A stretch of 64,000 bases of DNA from JAAURS01 sp044923475. GTDB taxonomy: Bacteria; Cyanobacteriota; Cyanobacteriia; Thermosynechococcales; Thermosynechococcaceae. The stretch covers positions 2,046,001 through 2,110,000 of the forward strand of contig NZ_CP137338.1 of the NCBI RefSeq assembly GCF_044923475.1, given 5' to 3'. A program made the translations under genes and the position numbers. Under the pieces are notes generated by a model. It searched no databases and was not told the DNA's origin. It saw nothing but the letters and a program-made list of their open reading frames with translations. This document shows, piece by piece, positions 1 to 8,490 of the stretch (position 1 is the stretch's first letter; each line of letters starts with the position of its first letter).

Positions 1-1
1 C

Positions 2-3000
2 CGCTGGGATATTGACGCGTTCTACGATCCCCAACCGGGCAAACCTGGAAAGATGAGTACGCGCTGGGGCGGTTTTTTGGAGCAGGTCGATTCTTTTGAC
101 CCTCAATTTTTTGGAATCGCACCCCGCGAAGCCGTTTATATGGACCCGCAGCAGCGATTGCTGATGGAAGTTGCCTGGGAATCTCTAGAGCAGGCCGGAC
201 AAGTTCCAGAGCAGTTGGCACGCACCCAAACTGGCGTTTTTATTGGAATCTCCAGTAACGATTACCAGCAGGTTTTGCAGGGGAACGGACGGGTTGCCGA
301 CATCAATGCCTACCTGGGAACTGGAAACGCCTTTAGTATTGCGGCAAATCGACTGTCTTATTTCTTTGACTTCCGCGGTCCCAGCTTGGCGATCGATACG
401 GCCTGTTCTTCTTCTCTCGTGGCCGTTCACCTTGCTTGTCAAAGCCTGCGGAGCGGAGAATCGGATTTGGCCTTGGCGGGCGGGGTCAATCTCTTGTTGC
501 GCCCTGAAGTGACCGTGATTTTCTCCCAAGCGCAAATGATGGCCCCTGACGGGCGGTGCAAAACCTTCGATGCGCGGGCCAATGGATACGTGCGCGGAGA
601 AGGGTGCGGTACGGTCGTGCTCAAACGATTGCAGGACGCACTGCGGGATGGCGATCGCATCCTCGCAACCATCCGAGGCTCGGCCATCAACCAGGATGGG
701 CATAGCAATGGAATTACAGCGCCCAACGGTCCCGCGCAGGAAGCCGTGCTGCGCCGCGCCCTAGCCAATGCCGAGGCAACTCCTGCCGAAATTGGCTACG
801 TCGAGCTGCACGGGACGGGAACGTCTCTCGGAGACCCGATCGAAGCCGAAGCCTTAGGGAACGTGTTGGCCCAAGGGCGCAGTCCGGGCGATCGCTGTGC
901 CGTCGGCTCCGTGAAGACCAACATCGGGCATTTGGAAGCGGCTGCGGGAATTGCAGGACTCATTAAAGTTGTTTTAGCGCTCCAGCACCGCCAAATTCCA
1001 GCCAGTCTCCATTTTCAGCAGCCCAATCCTTACATCCCCCTCGCCAAACTGCCGCTTCAAGTCCAGACCACACTAGAACCTTGGCCTGGAGAGGGTGCGC
1101 CAGCCCTTGCCGGGGTGAGTTCTTTTGGGTTTGGCGGAACCAACGCCCACGTCATATTGGAAGCCGCACCGGAAGCCGCGTCTCTTGCTTCCCAAAGTCG
1201 GCAGCCTGATGCCTCCGCTTACTTGCTGCCGCTCTCTGCCAAAAGTCCCGAAGCCCTGAAGTCTTTGGCTCAGGCGTATCGAACCTTCCTTGACAGATCT
1301 GCCTCAGAGTCAATTCCTGCCCTGCAGGATCTCTGCTACACCGCCAGTTTGCGGCGCAGCCACCACGACCATCGGCTTTCGATTGCCTTCCGCGATCGCT
1401 CAGAACTTGTCGAGAAACTTCAGGCTTTTGACCGGGGAGAGCTGCCTGTCGGTCTAGCTGCGGGTCAGCGCAAACGCAGCCGTCCGCCCAAGCTGGCCTT
1501 CGTGTTTCCGGGGCAAGGACCGCAGTGGTGGGCGATGGGACGCGAACTATGGCACCAGGAACCCGCGTTTCGAGCCGTTTTGGAACAGTGCGATCGCCTC
1601 TTAAAGGCCCATACAGACTGGTCTTTAGTAGAAGAGCTTTTGGCAACTGAGGCGCGATCGCGCTTGGGAGAAACCGAAATCGCGCAGCCCGCCCTCTTTG
1701 CGCTTCAGGTTGCCCTTGTCGCCCTCTGGCAGTCTTGGGGCATTCAGCCCAGCGCGGTGGTGGGGCACAGCCTAGGCGAGGTGGCAGCGGCCTACACGGC
1801 GGGGGCTTTAAGCCTAGAAGCTGCCATCCAGGTGGTTTACCATCGCGGACGATTGATGCAACAGGGGACAGGGCACGGCAAAATGGCGGCGGTGGAGCTA
1901 TCGCCCGCAGAAGCTGAGGCGCGGTTGGCTGCCTATGGCGGACAGTTGGCGATCGCCGCCATCAACAGCCCCACCTCCGTCGTCCTTTCCGGGGAACTTG
2001 CAGCCCTCGATGCGATATTGCTCTCGCTCCAACAGGAGAATATCTTCGCCAAGCTCCTTCCCGTCAACTACGCTTTCCACAGCCCCCAAATGGAGCCCTT
2101 TCAGGATGAACTGGTGCGGTTTTTGCAAAGGCTTCAACCTCAAGCTCCCGCAATTCCAATGCTTTCGACAGTGACGGGTCAGGCCGTTCGGGGCGAAACG
2201 TTAGATGCAATCCACTGGAGTCGCAATATCCGCGAACCCGTACAGTTTGCCCCAGCGATCGCCCAACTCATCGCCCAAAAACATATCCTGTTCCTCGAAA
2301 TTAGCCCGCATCCGGTGCTCTCGGCCTACATTTCTCAAAATTTGCGCGATGCAGGGCAGGAGGGAGTCGTCCTACCGTCCCTGCGGCGGCAAACCGACGA
2401 ACGGGCGACGATGTTGAGTTCCTTAGGCGCCCTTTATACCCGAGGCTACCCCGTCGATTGGAGCAAACTTTATCCCCAGGGAGGACGCTGCGTCGCGCTG
2501 CCAAACTATCCTTGGCAGCGATCGCGCTATTGGGTGGATGCGACGCCAGGGTCTCGCAGCGATCGCCCCTCAGAGACGGCGATTGCGCCCTCGAGCGGCC
2601 CAGAAAATGGGCGCGTCCGGCCTCAAGTCGAAACACCAGAACCTTTGCCAGAATCTTTACTAGAACCTTTGGAAGAAATATCCTGGGGACTTTCTCGCCA
2701 GGAACTTCTGGCAGTAGAATCGAGCGATCGTCCCCAGCGGATTAGGGCTTTTTATCAAGCCTTATTGGCCAAGGTCATGGGGGTGTCCGAAACTCAGGTC
2801 GAGACGCCGCTGTTTAGCTTGGGACTGGATTCCATCATGGGATTTGAGCTATACCGACAAACGGAATTGACCCTAGGCGTTGCAATTCCTTTGGAAGAAT
2901 TTCCGGGCCTGAGCGCCTCGCGGTTTGTAAAACTGGTGTTGGAAGATCTCGAATCGCCGCAGTCCGCCAAGCCAGCGCTAGACCTGACCCTGGGCGATCG

Positions 3001-3820
3001 GCCCTCCCCCCGTACCGCTGCGCTCCGCAATCGAGCGGCAAACGCGAACGGTACAAACCCCTCCTCCGACTCGAACTGGCTCTTTTTCCCAAAACCGCAG
3101 CCCCAAGCTTCCCTTCGCCTGTTTTGCCTTCCCTACGCCGGGGCCGGAGCCTCCATCTTTCGGAGTTGGGCCGAGGCACTGCCGCCGGGCGTGGAAGTAT
3201 GCGCCATCCAGCTCCCCGGTCGCGAAGATCGTCTTGGGGAAACGCCCTTGACCCGCATCGGTTCCCTCGTTCAGCGCTTAGTCCCCATTCTCCAACCCCA
3301 TCTGGAGATTCCGTTCGCCATCTTCGGCCACAGTATGGGAGGACTGGTCGGGTTTGAGTTAGTCCGCGAGTTGCGCAGGCAGAACTGCGCTCTGCCAACC
3401 CACCTGTTCGCGTCCGGCATCCGCGCGCCGCAGCTTCCCGACCTCAACTTGCCCATTCATCGCCTCCCCGAACCCCAGTTCCTGGAAGCACTTCAGAAGC
3501 TTCAAGGTACCCCAGAAGCCATTTTGCAAAACGCCGAGCTGATGAAGCTGCTGTCCCCAACCATTCGGGCAGACTTAGCGATCGCCGAAAACTATATCTA
3601 CGCTGCCGAAGAAAAGCTCCTTTGTCCCATTACGGCCTTCGGTGGCCAGCAAGATCCCCTCGCGCGCCCCGAAGATTTATCCGGCTGGAAAGACCAGACC
3701 CTGAGCGACTTTGCGCTGCATGTATTCCCGACCGATCACTTTTTCCTGCATCGCGATCGCGACAAATTGCTAGAGGCGATTGCCGCCACCTTAACTCAGC
3801 CTTTAAGCCTCAAATCCTAA
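2..3820 (+). CDS. Type I polyketide synthase, C-terminal part (KS-AT-ACP-TE), cut by window edge
   Basis: Condenses acyl and malonyl units on an acyl carrier protein and releases the product by a built-in thioesterase. The frame is open to the left edge and reads RWDIDAFYDP before the first ATG (53), a normal KS N-terminal stretch, so the true start lies upstream and further modules may precede. Visible order: ketosynthase with nucleophile Cys in DTACSSS (codon 404-406) and His in HGTGT (809-811) and NIGHLE (929-931); acyltransferase with FPGQGPQ and GHSLGE (Ser 1769-1771) and a YAFH motif that suggests malonyl-CoA; one ACP with LGLDS (Ser 2831-2833); type II-like thioesterase with GHSMGG (Ser 3332-3334). 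No ketoreductase, dehydratase or enoylreductase lies between AT and ACP, so this module leaves its beta-keto group unreduced. It is 11 bp upstream of the type III PKS gene, suggesting co-translation. Family certain; product unknown. Confidence 0.95.
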   Translation, partial: RWDIDAFYDPQPGKPGKMSTRWGGFLEQVDSFDPQFFGIAPREAVYMDPQQRLLMEVAWESLEQAGQVPEQLARTQTGVFIGISSNDYQQVLQGNGRVADINAYLGTGNAFSIAANRLSYFFDFRGPSLAIDTACSSSLVAVHLACQSLRSGESDLALAGGVNLLLRPEVTVIFSQAQMMAPDGRCKTFDARANGYVRGEGCGTVVLKRLQDALRDGDRILATIRGSAINQDGHSNGITAPNGPAQEAVLRRALANAEATPAEIGYVELHGTGTSLGDPIEAEALGNVLAQGRSPGDRCAVGSVKTNIGHLEAAAGIAGLIKVVLALQHRQIPASLHFQQPNPYIPLAKLPLQVQTTLEPWPGEGAPALAGVSSFGFGGTNAHVILEAAPEAASLASQSRQPDASAYLLPLSAKSPEALKSLAQAYRTFLDRSASESIPALQDLCYTASLRRSHHDHRLSIAFRDRSELVEKLQAFDRGELPVGLAAGQRKRSRPPKLAFVFPGQGPQWWAMGRELWHQEPAFRAVLEQCDRLLKAHTDWSLVEELLATEARSRLGETEIAQPALFALQVALVALWQSWGIQPSAVVGHSLGEVAAAYTAGALSLEAAIQVVYHRGRLMQQGTGHGKMAAVELSPAEAEARLAAYGGQLAIAAINSPTSVVLSGELAALDAILLSLQQENIFAKLLPVNYAFHSPQMEPFQDELVRFLQRLQPQAPAIPMLSTVTGQAVRGETLDAIHWSRNIREPVQFAPAIAQLIAQKHILFLEISPHPVLSAYISQNLRDAGQEGVVLPSLRRQTDERATMLSSLGALYTRGYPVDWSKLYPQGGRCVALPNYPWQRSRYWVDATPGSRSDRPSETAIAPSSGPENGRVRPQVETPEPLPESLLEPLEEISWGLSRQELLAVESSDRPQRIRAFYQALLAKVMGVSETQVETPLFSLGLDSIMGFELYRQTELTLGVAIPLEEFPGLSASRFVKLVLEDLESPQSAKPALDLTLGDRPSPRTAALRNRAANANGTNPSSDSNWLFFPKPQPQASLRLFCLPYAGAGASIFRSWAEALPPGVEVCAIQLPGREDRLGETPLTRIGSLVQRLVPILQPHLEIPFAIFGHSMGGLVGFELVRELRRQNCALPTHLFASGIRAPQLPDLNLPIHRLPEPQFLEALQKLQGTPEAILQNAELMKLLSPTIRADLAIAENYIYAAEEKLLCPITAFGGQQDPLARPEDLSGWKDQTLSDFALHVFPTDHFFLHRDRDKLLEAIAATLTQPLSLKS

Positions 3821-3831
3821 AGGAGTCAATC

Positions 3832-4953
3832 ATGGCCTATATTGCCGCCACCGCCACCGCCTTTCCCTCCACTTACTACCCCCAGGAAGTATTGGCTACC
3901 GTTCTGCGCAAATACTGCATGACCATGCTCCTCGATTTCGATCTCGACCAGATCGATCGGTTCTTTAACAACGTGCAGATTAAAGGACGTTATTTTGCAC
4001 TCCCCCTAGATTCTTTCTACGATCCCCCCGGATACGGAACCACAGCTCCGCATTCCATCAGCGCCTCTGTCGATCTGTGCGAGACTGCCGTCACCACCTT
4101 GCTCGATCGCGCTCAAATCGACCCGCAAGACATCTCGCAAATCACTTCCACGAGCTTGACCATCGCCATCCCCTCCGTTGACGTGCGACTCATGAATCGA
4201 CTGCCGTTCTCCACTGGGCTGAAACGCTCTCCGATGGGGGGTGTGGGCTGCTTGGGCGGAGCGTTGGGGCTAGCCCGGACGGCAGATTACCTCCAGGGAC
4301 ATCCCCAAGAGGCTGCCATCTTCATGGCTGTCGAACTGGCTTCCACCCTTTGGCAAGGGTCTCTACAAGGCGACCTGCATTACATGCTCAGTCGCCTCCC
4401 TGAGGAACCCAGCCTCTATAGCGATGTCATCTCTACCCTGGTGACTGCAGCCCTCTTTGGAGATGGAGCGGGTGCCGTCCTGATGGTAGGGCGCGAGCAT
4501 CCCTTAGCCAAACCAGGTCTGCCGCAGATCCTAGACAGCCAATCTGCTTTAATTCCTAACTCAGAGCACCTTATGGGTATGGAAGTGGTCGATACCGGCA
4601 TGCGCAATATCTTAAAACCGCAGGTCGGCGAATTTGTCAAAGTTGGGGTGCGGCAGGCCGTGGATGGCCTTCTTTCCAGACACGACCTCAGCCTGCAAGA
4701 TATCGCCCATTGGATCGTCCACCCCGGCGGGCCGAAGGTCATCCAGGCCATTGAAGAAGAATTTGGCTTGGACGGACAAACCCTTCAGCTCAGCCGCGAT
4801 ACCCTAGAAAAAGTAGGGAATCTCTCTTCGCCAACGGTGCTGTACATGCTAGATGCCTTTCTAGCAAACGAGCAGCCATCGCCGGGAACCTACGGATTGC
4901 TGCTGGGCATGGGACCTGGTTTTGCCCAAGAAGCCATACTTTTGCAATGGTAA
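3832..4953 (+). CDS. Type III polyketide synthase (chalcone/alkylresorcinol synthase family)
   Basis: Homodimeric ketosynthase that extends an acyl starter with malonyl-CoA and cyclises it to a resorcinol or pyrone ring. At 373 aa the length is normal. The catalytic triad is complete: Cys140 in GGVGCLGG, His297 in WIVHPGG and Asn330 in VGNLSSP. The start was chosen at ATG 3832 because AGGAGT lies 6 bases upstream and the protein then begins MAYIAATATAFP, typical of the family; the frame is open further upstream only by overlap with the PKS gene. It follows a type I PKS with a thioesterase and precedes an ICMT-type methyltransferase. The known pattern is type I synthase making a fatty starter, type III PKS making the ring, methyltransferase capping a hydroxyl (alkylresorcinol or alkylpyrone pathways in other bacteria). 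The exact product is inference. Confidence 0.93.
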   Translation: MAYIAATATAFPSTYYPQEVLATVLRKYCMTMLLDFDLDQIDRFFNNVQIKGRYFALPLDSFYDPPGYGTTAPHSISASVDLCETAVTTLLDRAQIDPQDISQITSTSLTIAIPSVDVRLMNRLPFSTGLKRSPMGGVGCLGGALGLARTADYLQGHPQEAAIFMAVELASTLWQGSLQGDLHYMLSRLPEEPSLYSDVISTLVTAALFGDGAGAVLMVGREHPLAKPGLPQILDSQSALIPNSEHLMGMEVVDTGMRNILKPQVGEFVKVGVRQAVDGLLSRHDLSLQDIAHWIVHPGGPKVIQAIEEEFGLDGQTLQLSRDTLEKVGNLSSPTVLYMLDAFLANEQPSPGTYGLLLGMGPGFAQEAILLQW

Positions 4954-5005
4954 GGCGGTAAGCTGTCGATCGCTCGGTCGCAGCAAGATATCTAGGATAT
5001 TGAGA

Positions 5006-5554
5006 ATGGTTATGCTTTCTAAATTCATCTTTACCGGAATTGCGATCGCAGTTATCCTTCAGCGGCTGTTTGAGGTCCGCCTTAGCAAGCGCAATGCGAA
5101 TTATTTGCTCGCCAATGGCGGAAAATTGCATCACGAAAATTCTCTCAAACTAGTCAAATTGCTGCAGGTGGCTTGGTTTATCGCCATGCTAGCGGAAGTT
5201 TGGGGACTGAATCGGCCCTTCATTCCCGCGTTATTTGCGATCGCTTTGGCTGCAACCCTTACAGGGCAATATCTGCGCTACCTTTCAATGCGGGCGCTAG
5301 GCGCGCGCTGGACTTTACCGCTGATTGCCATTCCCGGCGCACCTAGAATTAAAGCTGGAATTTACCGCTACCTCAGGCATCCAAACTGGTTGGGAGTGGC
5401 CCTAGAAATTTTGGCACTCCCCTTGATTCACAGCGCCTATCTCAGCGCGATAGTTTTTAGCATTGCAAATGCCGTACTGCTCGTCAAAAGGATTCGAGCT
5501 GAGGAAAGCGTTTTGAATAGCAGCACTAGCCGCGAAATGTTGCTGGCAAAATAA
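5006..5554 (+). CDS. Isoprenylcysteine carboxyl methyltransferase (ICMT)-family membrane protein
   Basis: Integral membrane SAM-dependent methyltransferase family. The frame opens earlier, but ATG 5006 (MVMLSKF) gives a protein starting with a hydrophobic helix, 182 aa; ATG 5012 is equally possible. Hydrophobic segments lie near residues 3-22, 45-85 and 125-160. The C-terminal signature YRYLRHPNWLGV followed by a hydrophobic helix and RIRAEESVL matches the SAM-binding end of ICMT/PEMT-like enzymes. Bacterial members next to type III PKS genes methylate alkylpyrone or alkylresorcinol hydroxyls, so O-methylation of the polyketide is the most likely role here (inference from family and position). 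It lies 52 bp after the type III PKS on the same strand. Confidence 0.85.
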   Translation: MVMLSKFIFTGIAIAVILQRLFEVRLSKRNANYLLANGGKLHHENSLKLVKLLQVAWFIAMLAEVWGLNRPFIPALFAIALAATLTGQYLRYLSMRALGARWTLPLIAIPGAPRIKAGIYRYLRHPNWLGVALEILALPLIHSAYLSAIVFSIANAVLLVKRIRAEESVLNSSTSREMLLAK

Positions 5555-5614
5555 GTTCTGCTTTTTTTGACCCTGTTTTAACCTGTCAAGTCTTTCTAGA
5601 ACCGAGGATAACTC

Positions 5615-6610
5615 ATGGATCTCCGTCACAAAACCCTCCTAATTACTGGAATTGGCAACTTTATCGGTCGGCGAACTGCTGAGATGGCCCTAGAGCGAGG
5701 GATAAAGGTTCGAGGGTTGGAAAAGGATCCAGATGCAGCCCGGCAGCTCGAATCGAAAGGTATCGAAGTTGTCATCGGATCGGTGACGGAACCGACTGCG
5801 CTAGAACGCGCCTGCCAGGATGTTGACTTTGTATTTCACACGGAATCGGTTCAAGAGGCCAGTGGCGACATAAAACATTTTCGCGCGGTCAACGTGGACG
5901 GCACGATCGCTGCGGTCAAAGCTGCCAGACGGGCGAAGGTCCGAGCCTTCGTCCATCTTTCGAGCGTGATGGTTTACGGATTTAACTACCCCGATGGAGT
6001 GACGGAGACGGGTACTTTGCGCGGTGAAAACAACCCCTTTTGTCAGACTAAAATTGAAAGCGAGACGGAGGTTTTCAAGTACAACGATCCTTCAGAATTT
6101 GGGGCGATCGCAATTCGGGCAGGAGACATCTACGGTCCGGGAGCGGACGCTTGGGTGCTCCGTCCCCTAAAGCTGATGGAGCAAAAAGTTTTTGTTTTAA
6201 TCGATGGCGGACGCGGTACGATCAACCATCTCTACATTGACAACTTAGCAGACGGCGTTTTTCTAACGCTGGAGAAAGAAGCTTACGGTGAAGTCTTCAA
6301 CCTCACGGATGGCGCTCAAACCAGTTGGAAAGATTACTATTTACGCCTTGCCGAAATTGGCGGCATGCCCCAACCCAGCTCGATGCCTGGATTTCTGGTC
6401 AAGAAAGCAGCTCAGTTCAAAGGGAAAGAAGTTAATTTTTCCCCCGCAGCGATCGATTTTGTCACGCGCCAACATACCTATTCGATTGAAAAAGCACGAC
6501 GAGTACTTCATTTCGTGCCCCAAGTCGGATTGGATGAGGGGATGGCCCGTACGGCGGCGTGGCTGAGAAGTTACGCGCCTTCCCCCGCCCTCTTGACTCG
6601 ATCCGCTTAA
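5615..6610 (+). CDS. NAD(P)-dependent epimerase/dehydratase-type extended SDR
   Basis: 331-aa extended short-chain dehydrogenase/reductase, similar to sterol dehydrogenase or dihydroflavonol reductase types. The N-terminal Rossmann motif reads LLITGIGNFIGRR (residues 7-19), with the usual VHLSSVMVYG segment for the catalytic Ser. The expected YxxxK pair reads FCQTK (in NPFCQTKIESE, bases about 6038-6064): the Lys is present but the Tyr is Phe. This may mean altered or lost oxidoreductase chemistry. ATG 5615 follows GAGGAT by 6 bases. In the PKS-export run it is a plausible tailoring enzyme for the polyketide or lipid, but the substrate cannot be read from sequence. Confidence 0.85.
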   Translation: MDLRHKTLLITGIGNFIGRRTAEMALERGIKVRGLEKDPDAARQLESKGIEVVIGSVTEPTALERACQDVDFVFHTESVQEASGDIKHFRAVNVDGTIAAVKAARRAKVRAFVHLSSVMVYGFNYPDGVTETGTLRGENNPFCQTKIESETEVFKYNDPSEFGAIAIRAGDIYGPGADAWVLRPLKLMEQKVFVLIDGGRGTINHLYIDNLADGVFLTLEKEAYGEVFNLTDGAQTSWKDYYLRLAEIGGMPQPSSMPGFLVKKAAQFKGKEVNFSPAAIDFVTRQHTYSIEKARRVLHFVPQVGLDEGMARTAAWLRSYAPSPALLTRSA

Positions 6611-6654
6611 CTGACCTTTGGCTCTGTCATGGTGCAGAGAAGGATAGATAACCC

Positions 6655-8487
6655 ATGTCTCCAGAATCGCAATCATCTTCCCCAGAATACGAGTTTTCCT
6701 TTGTCCGCAAAAGCAAAATCTTGATAATCGACGATAGCTTGCTTCTGCGCAAGTTATTGATCGACCAATTGCCGAGCGATCGCTTCGAAATCTACGAGGC
6801 AGAGGATGGTGCCACTGGGCTGGACATAGCGGAACAAGTCAACCCCGACTTGATCCTGCTAGATTACGTCATGCCGAGGATGGATGGCTATGAAGTCTAT
6901 CAGGCTCTGCGCGATCGGCCTCGGTTTGCCCATACCCCGGTGATCGTCATTTCTGGTCGGCACGATGAAGTGGTGCGGCAGTTCGGCAATCCCTTCGGTC
7001 CCTGCGACTTCCTGCCGAAACAAGCCAGCCGCGACCAACTCTGCGATCGCATCAACGCTGTCCTGCCCATGTCTGTGACCGCAGCAGAAACCGAAACCGC
7101 CCAACCGTCGGTCAATGTTGCAGTTCAAGACATTACCGCCGTCATGGCCCATTTAGGCCAACTCGAACATCGCCTCAACGACAGCCAAGCCTTAATGCCC
7201 TTGCTGCCGCCCTTGCCCGCGACGCCGCGTCCAACCCTCCTCAGTCAATTGCCCCTCATTGCACTGACCTCTATCGTGACCGCCGCTGGAATGTTTGCCT
7301 TTTCCAATCTGGATAGCCTCCGTCCGGAATCGCGCCTCAGTCGCGCGTCGAAACTAGAAAGCGGCAGTGCCATGGCGGCGAAACCCGTCTATAAAAATGT
7401 TGCAGCTCTAGGCCGTCTGGAACCCCAGGGAGAAATTACCCGTTTGTCCGCGCCGAATTCTCTTGAAGGGAGTCGGGTGGAACAGCTTTCGATTAGAGAA
7501 GGTGAGTCCGTCAAGGCAGGACAAGTCGTTGCGATTTTGGATAGCCAAACGCCCCGCCTAGCCACCTTAAAGCAAGCGCAGTCTAACGTCGCGACCGCGA
7601 GGGCGCAACTGGCTAAGGTGCTGGCGGGAGCAAAATCCGGCGATGTTAACGCCCAAAAGGCCAACATTATTCGCTTAAATGCGGAGTTAAATGGCGGAGT
7701 TGCGGCCCAAGAAGCTGAAATTCGGCGGATCGAGGCCGATTTGCGCAACGCTCAAATCGAACGCGATCGCTACGAGAATCTCAACAGCAAAGGTGCGGTT
7801 TCCAAATCCGAGTTCGATAGCAAGCAGCTTCGCTTTGAAACCGTGCAAAATCAGCTCAGCCAAGCTCGAGCTTCTCTAGATCGACTGATCTCTACGGTTG
7901 CGGCCCAGAAAAAAGAAGCCCAAGCGACGCTAGATAGCATTGCAGAAGTACGTCCGGTCGACGTACAAGTTGCAAGGTCAGAAGTGGAAAGCGCCATGCG
8001 AGCTGTGGAAAAAGCCAAGGCCGATCTGGACTTAACCTACGTTCGCGCCCCTTTCGACGGAACGGTGCTGGAGGTGAACGTTCGTCCTGGAGAAATCATT
8101 GGAAATGCAGGCATTGCCACGTTAGGGAAAACCGATCGCATGTACGTCGTCGCAGAAGTGTACGAAACCGATATTGCTGCCGTTCGGCCCGGCTTGAATA
8201 CCGTCGTGACCAGCAATGCATTTCCAGGCCAACTGGTCGGCACGGTTACGGAGATCGGTCAGCAAGTTAAAAAGCAAGGCATTTTCGACGTCAATCCGTT
8301 GGCCAATACCGATTTCAAGGTCGTAGAAGTTAAAATTCGGTTAGATCCGCAAAGCAGTCGTAAAGTGGCTAGCTTCAGCAATTTGCAAGTTCAAGTTGTC
8401 ATCCGCACCAAGGCATCTCCGTCTACTGGAACTGCTTCGGTCGAATCGGACCGATGGTCGATCTATTCGCGATCGGAGCGCGGTTGA
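6655..8487 (+). CDS. devB: Response-regulator receiver domain fused to DevB-type membrane fusion protein
   Basis: Periplasmic adaptor of a DevBCA ABC exporter with an added N-terminal signalling domain. Residues 20-140 form a CheY-like receiver: acidic pair DD at 26-27, phospho-acceptor Asp70 in ILLDYVMPRMDG, switch Ser in VIVISG and Lys in FLPK. A linker leads to one membrane helix at about 199-218, then the DevB/HlyD body: ALGRLEPQGEI, a lipoyl half with GESVKAGQVVAILDS, a long coiled coil (about 300-460), the second lipoyl half RAPFDGTVLEVNV, and the beta-barrel with VVAEVYETDI. Ordinary DevB begins near residue 195. The topology is coherent: receiver in the cytoplasm, adaptor in the periplasm. 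AAGGAT precedes ATG 6655. devC follows after 3 bp. Phosphorylation could gate assembly or transport (inference). Confidence 0.93.
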   Translation: MSPESQSSSPEYEFSFVRKSKILIIDDSLLLRKLLIDQLPSDRFEIYEAEDGATGLDIAEQVNPDLILLDYVMPRMDGYEVYQALRDRPRFAHTPVIVISGRHDEVVRQFGNPFGPCDFLPKQASRDQLCDRINAVLPMSVTAAETETAQPSVNVAVQDITAVMAHLGQLEHRLNDSQALMPLLPPLPATPRPTLLSQLPLIALTSIVTAAGMFAFSNLDSLRPESRLSRASKLESGSAMAAKPVYKNVAALGRLEPQGEITRLSAPNSLEGSRVEQLSIREGESVKAGQVVAILDSQTPRLATLKQAQSNVATARAQLAKVLAGAKSGDVNAQKANIIRLNAELNGGVAAQEAEIRRIEADLRNAQIERDRYENLNSKGAVSKSEFDSKQLRFETVQNQLSQARASLDRLISTVAAQKKEAQATLDSIAEVRPVDVQVARSEVESAMRAVEKAKADLDLTYVRAPFDGTVLEVNVRPGEIIGNAGIATLGKTDRMYVVAEVYETDIAAVRPGLNTVVTSNAFPGQLVGTVTEIGQQVKKQGIFDVNPLANTDFKVVEVKIRLDPQSSRKVASFSNLQVQVVIRTKASPSTGTASVESDRWSIYSRSERG

Positions 8488-8490
8488 AAT

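Noticed and set aside
185..703. 172-codon minus-strand frame inside the PKS
   Set aside because: Shadow of the ketosynthase frame; no ribosome site and no resemblance to a protein family, while the plus frame carries all KS motifs.
2835..3398. 187-codon minus-strand frame opposite the ACP-TE region
   Set aside because: Arg-rich antisense shadow of GC-rich coding DNA.
3622..3831. N-terminal extension of the type III PKS
   Set aside because: Uses TTG, overlaps the PKS thioesterase region and has no family resemblance; ATG 3832 has AGGAGT upstream.
5006..5554. True isoprenylcysteine methyltransferase acting on prenylated proteins
   Set aside because: Bacteria lack CaaX prenylation; position next to a type III PKS favours a polyketide O-methyltransferase of the same fold.
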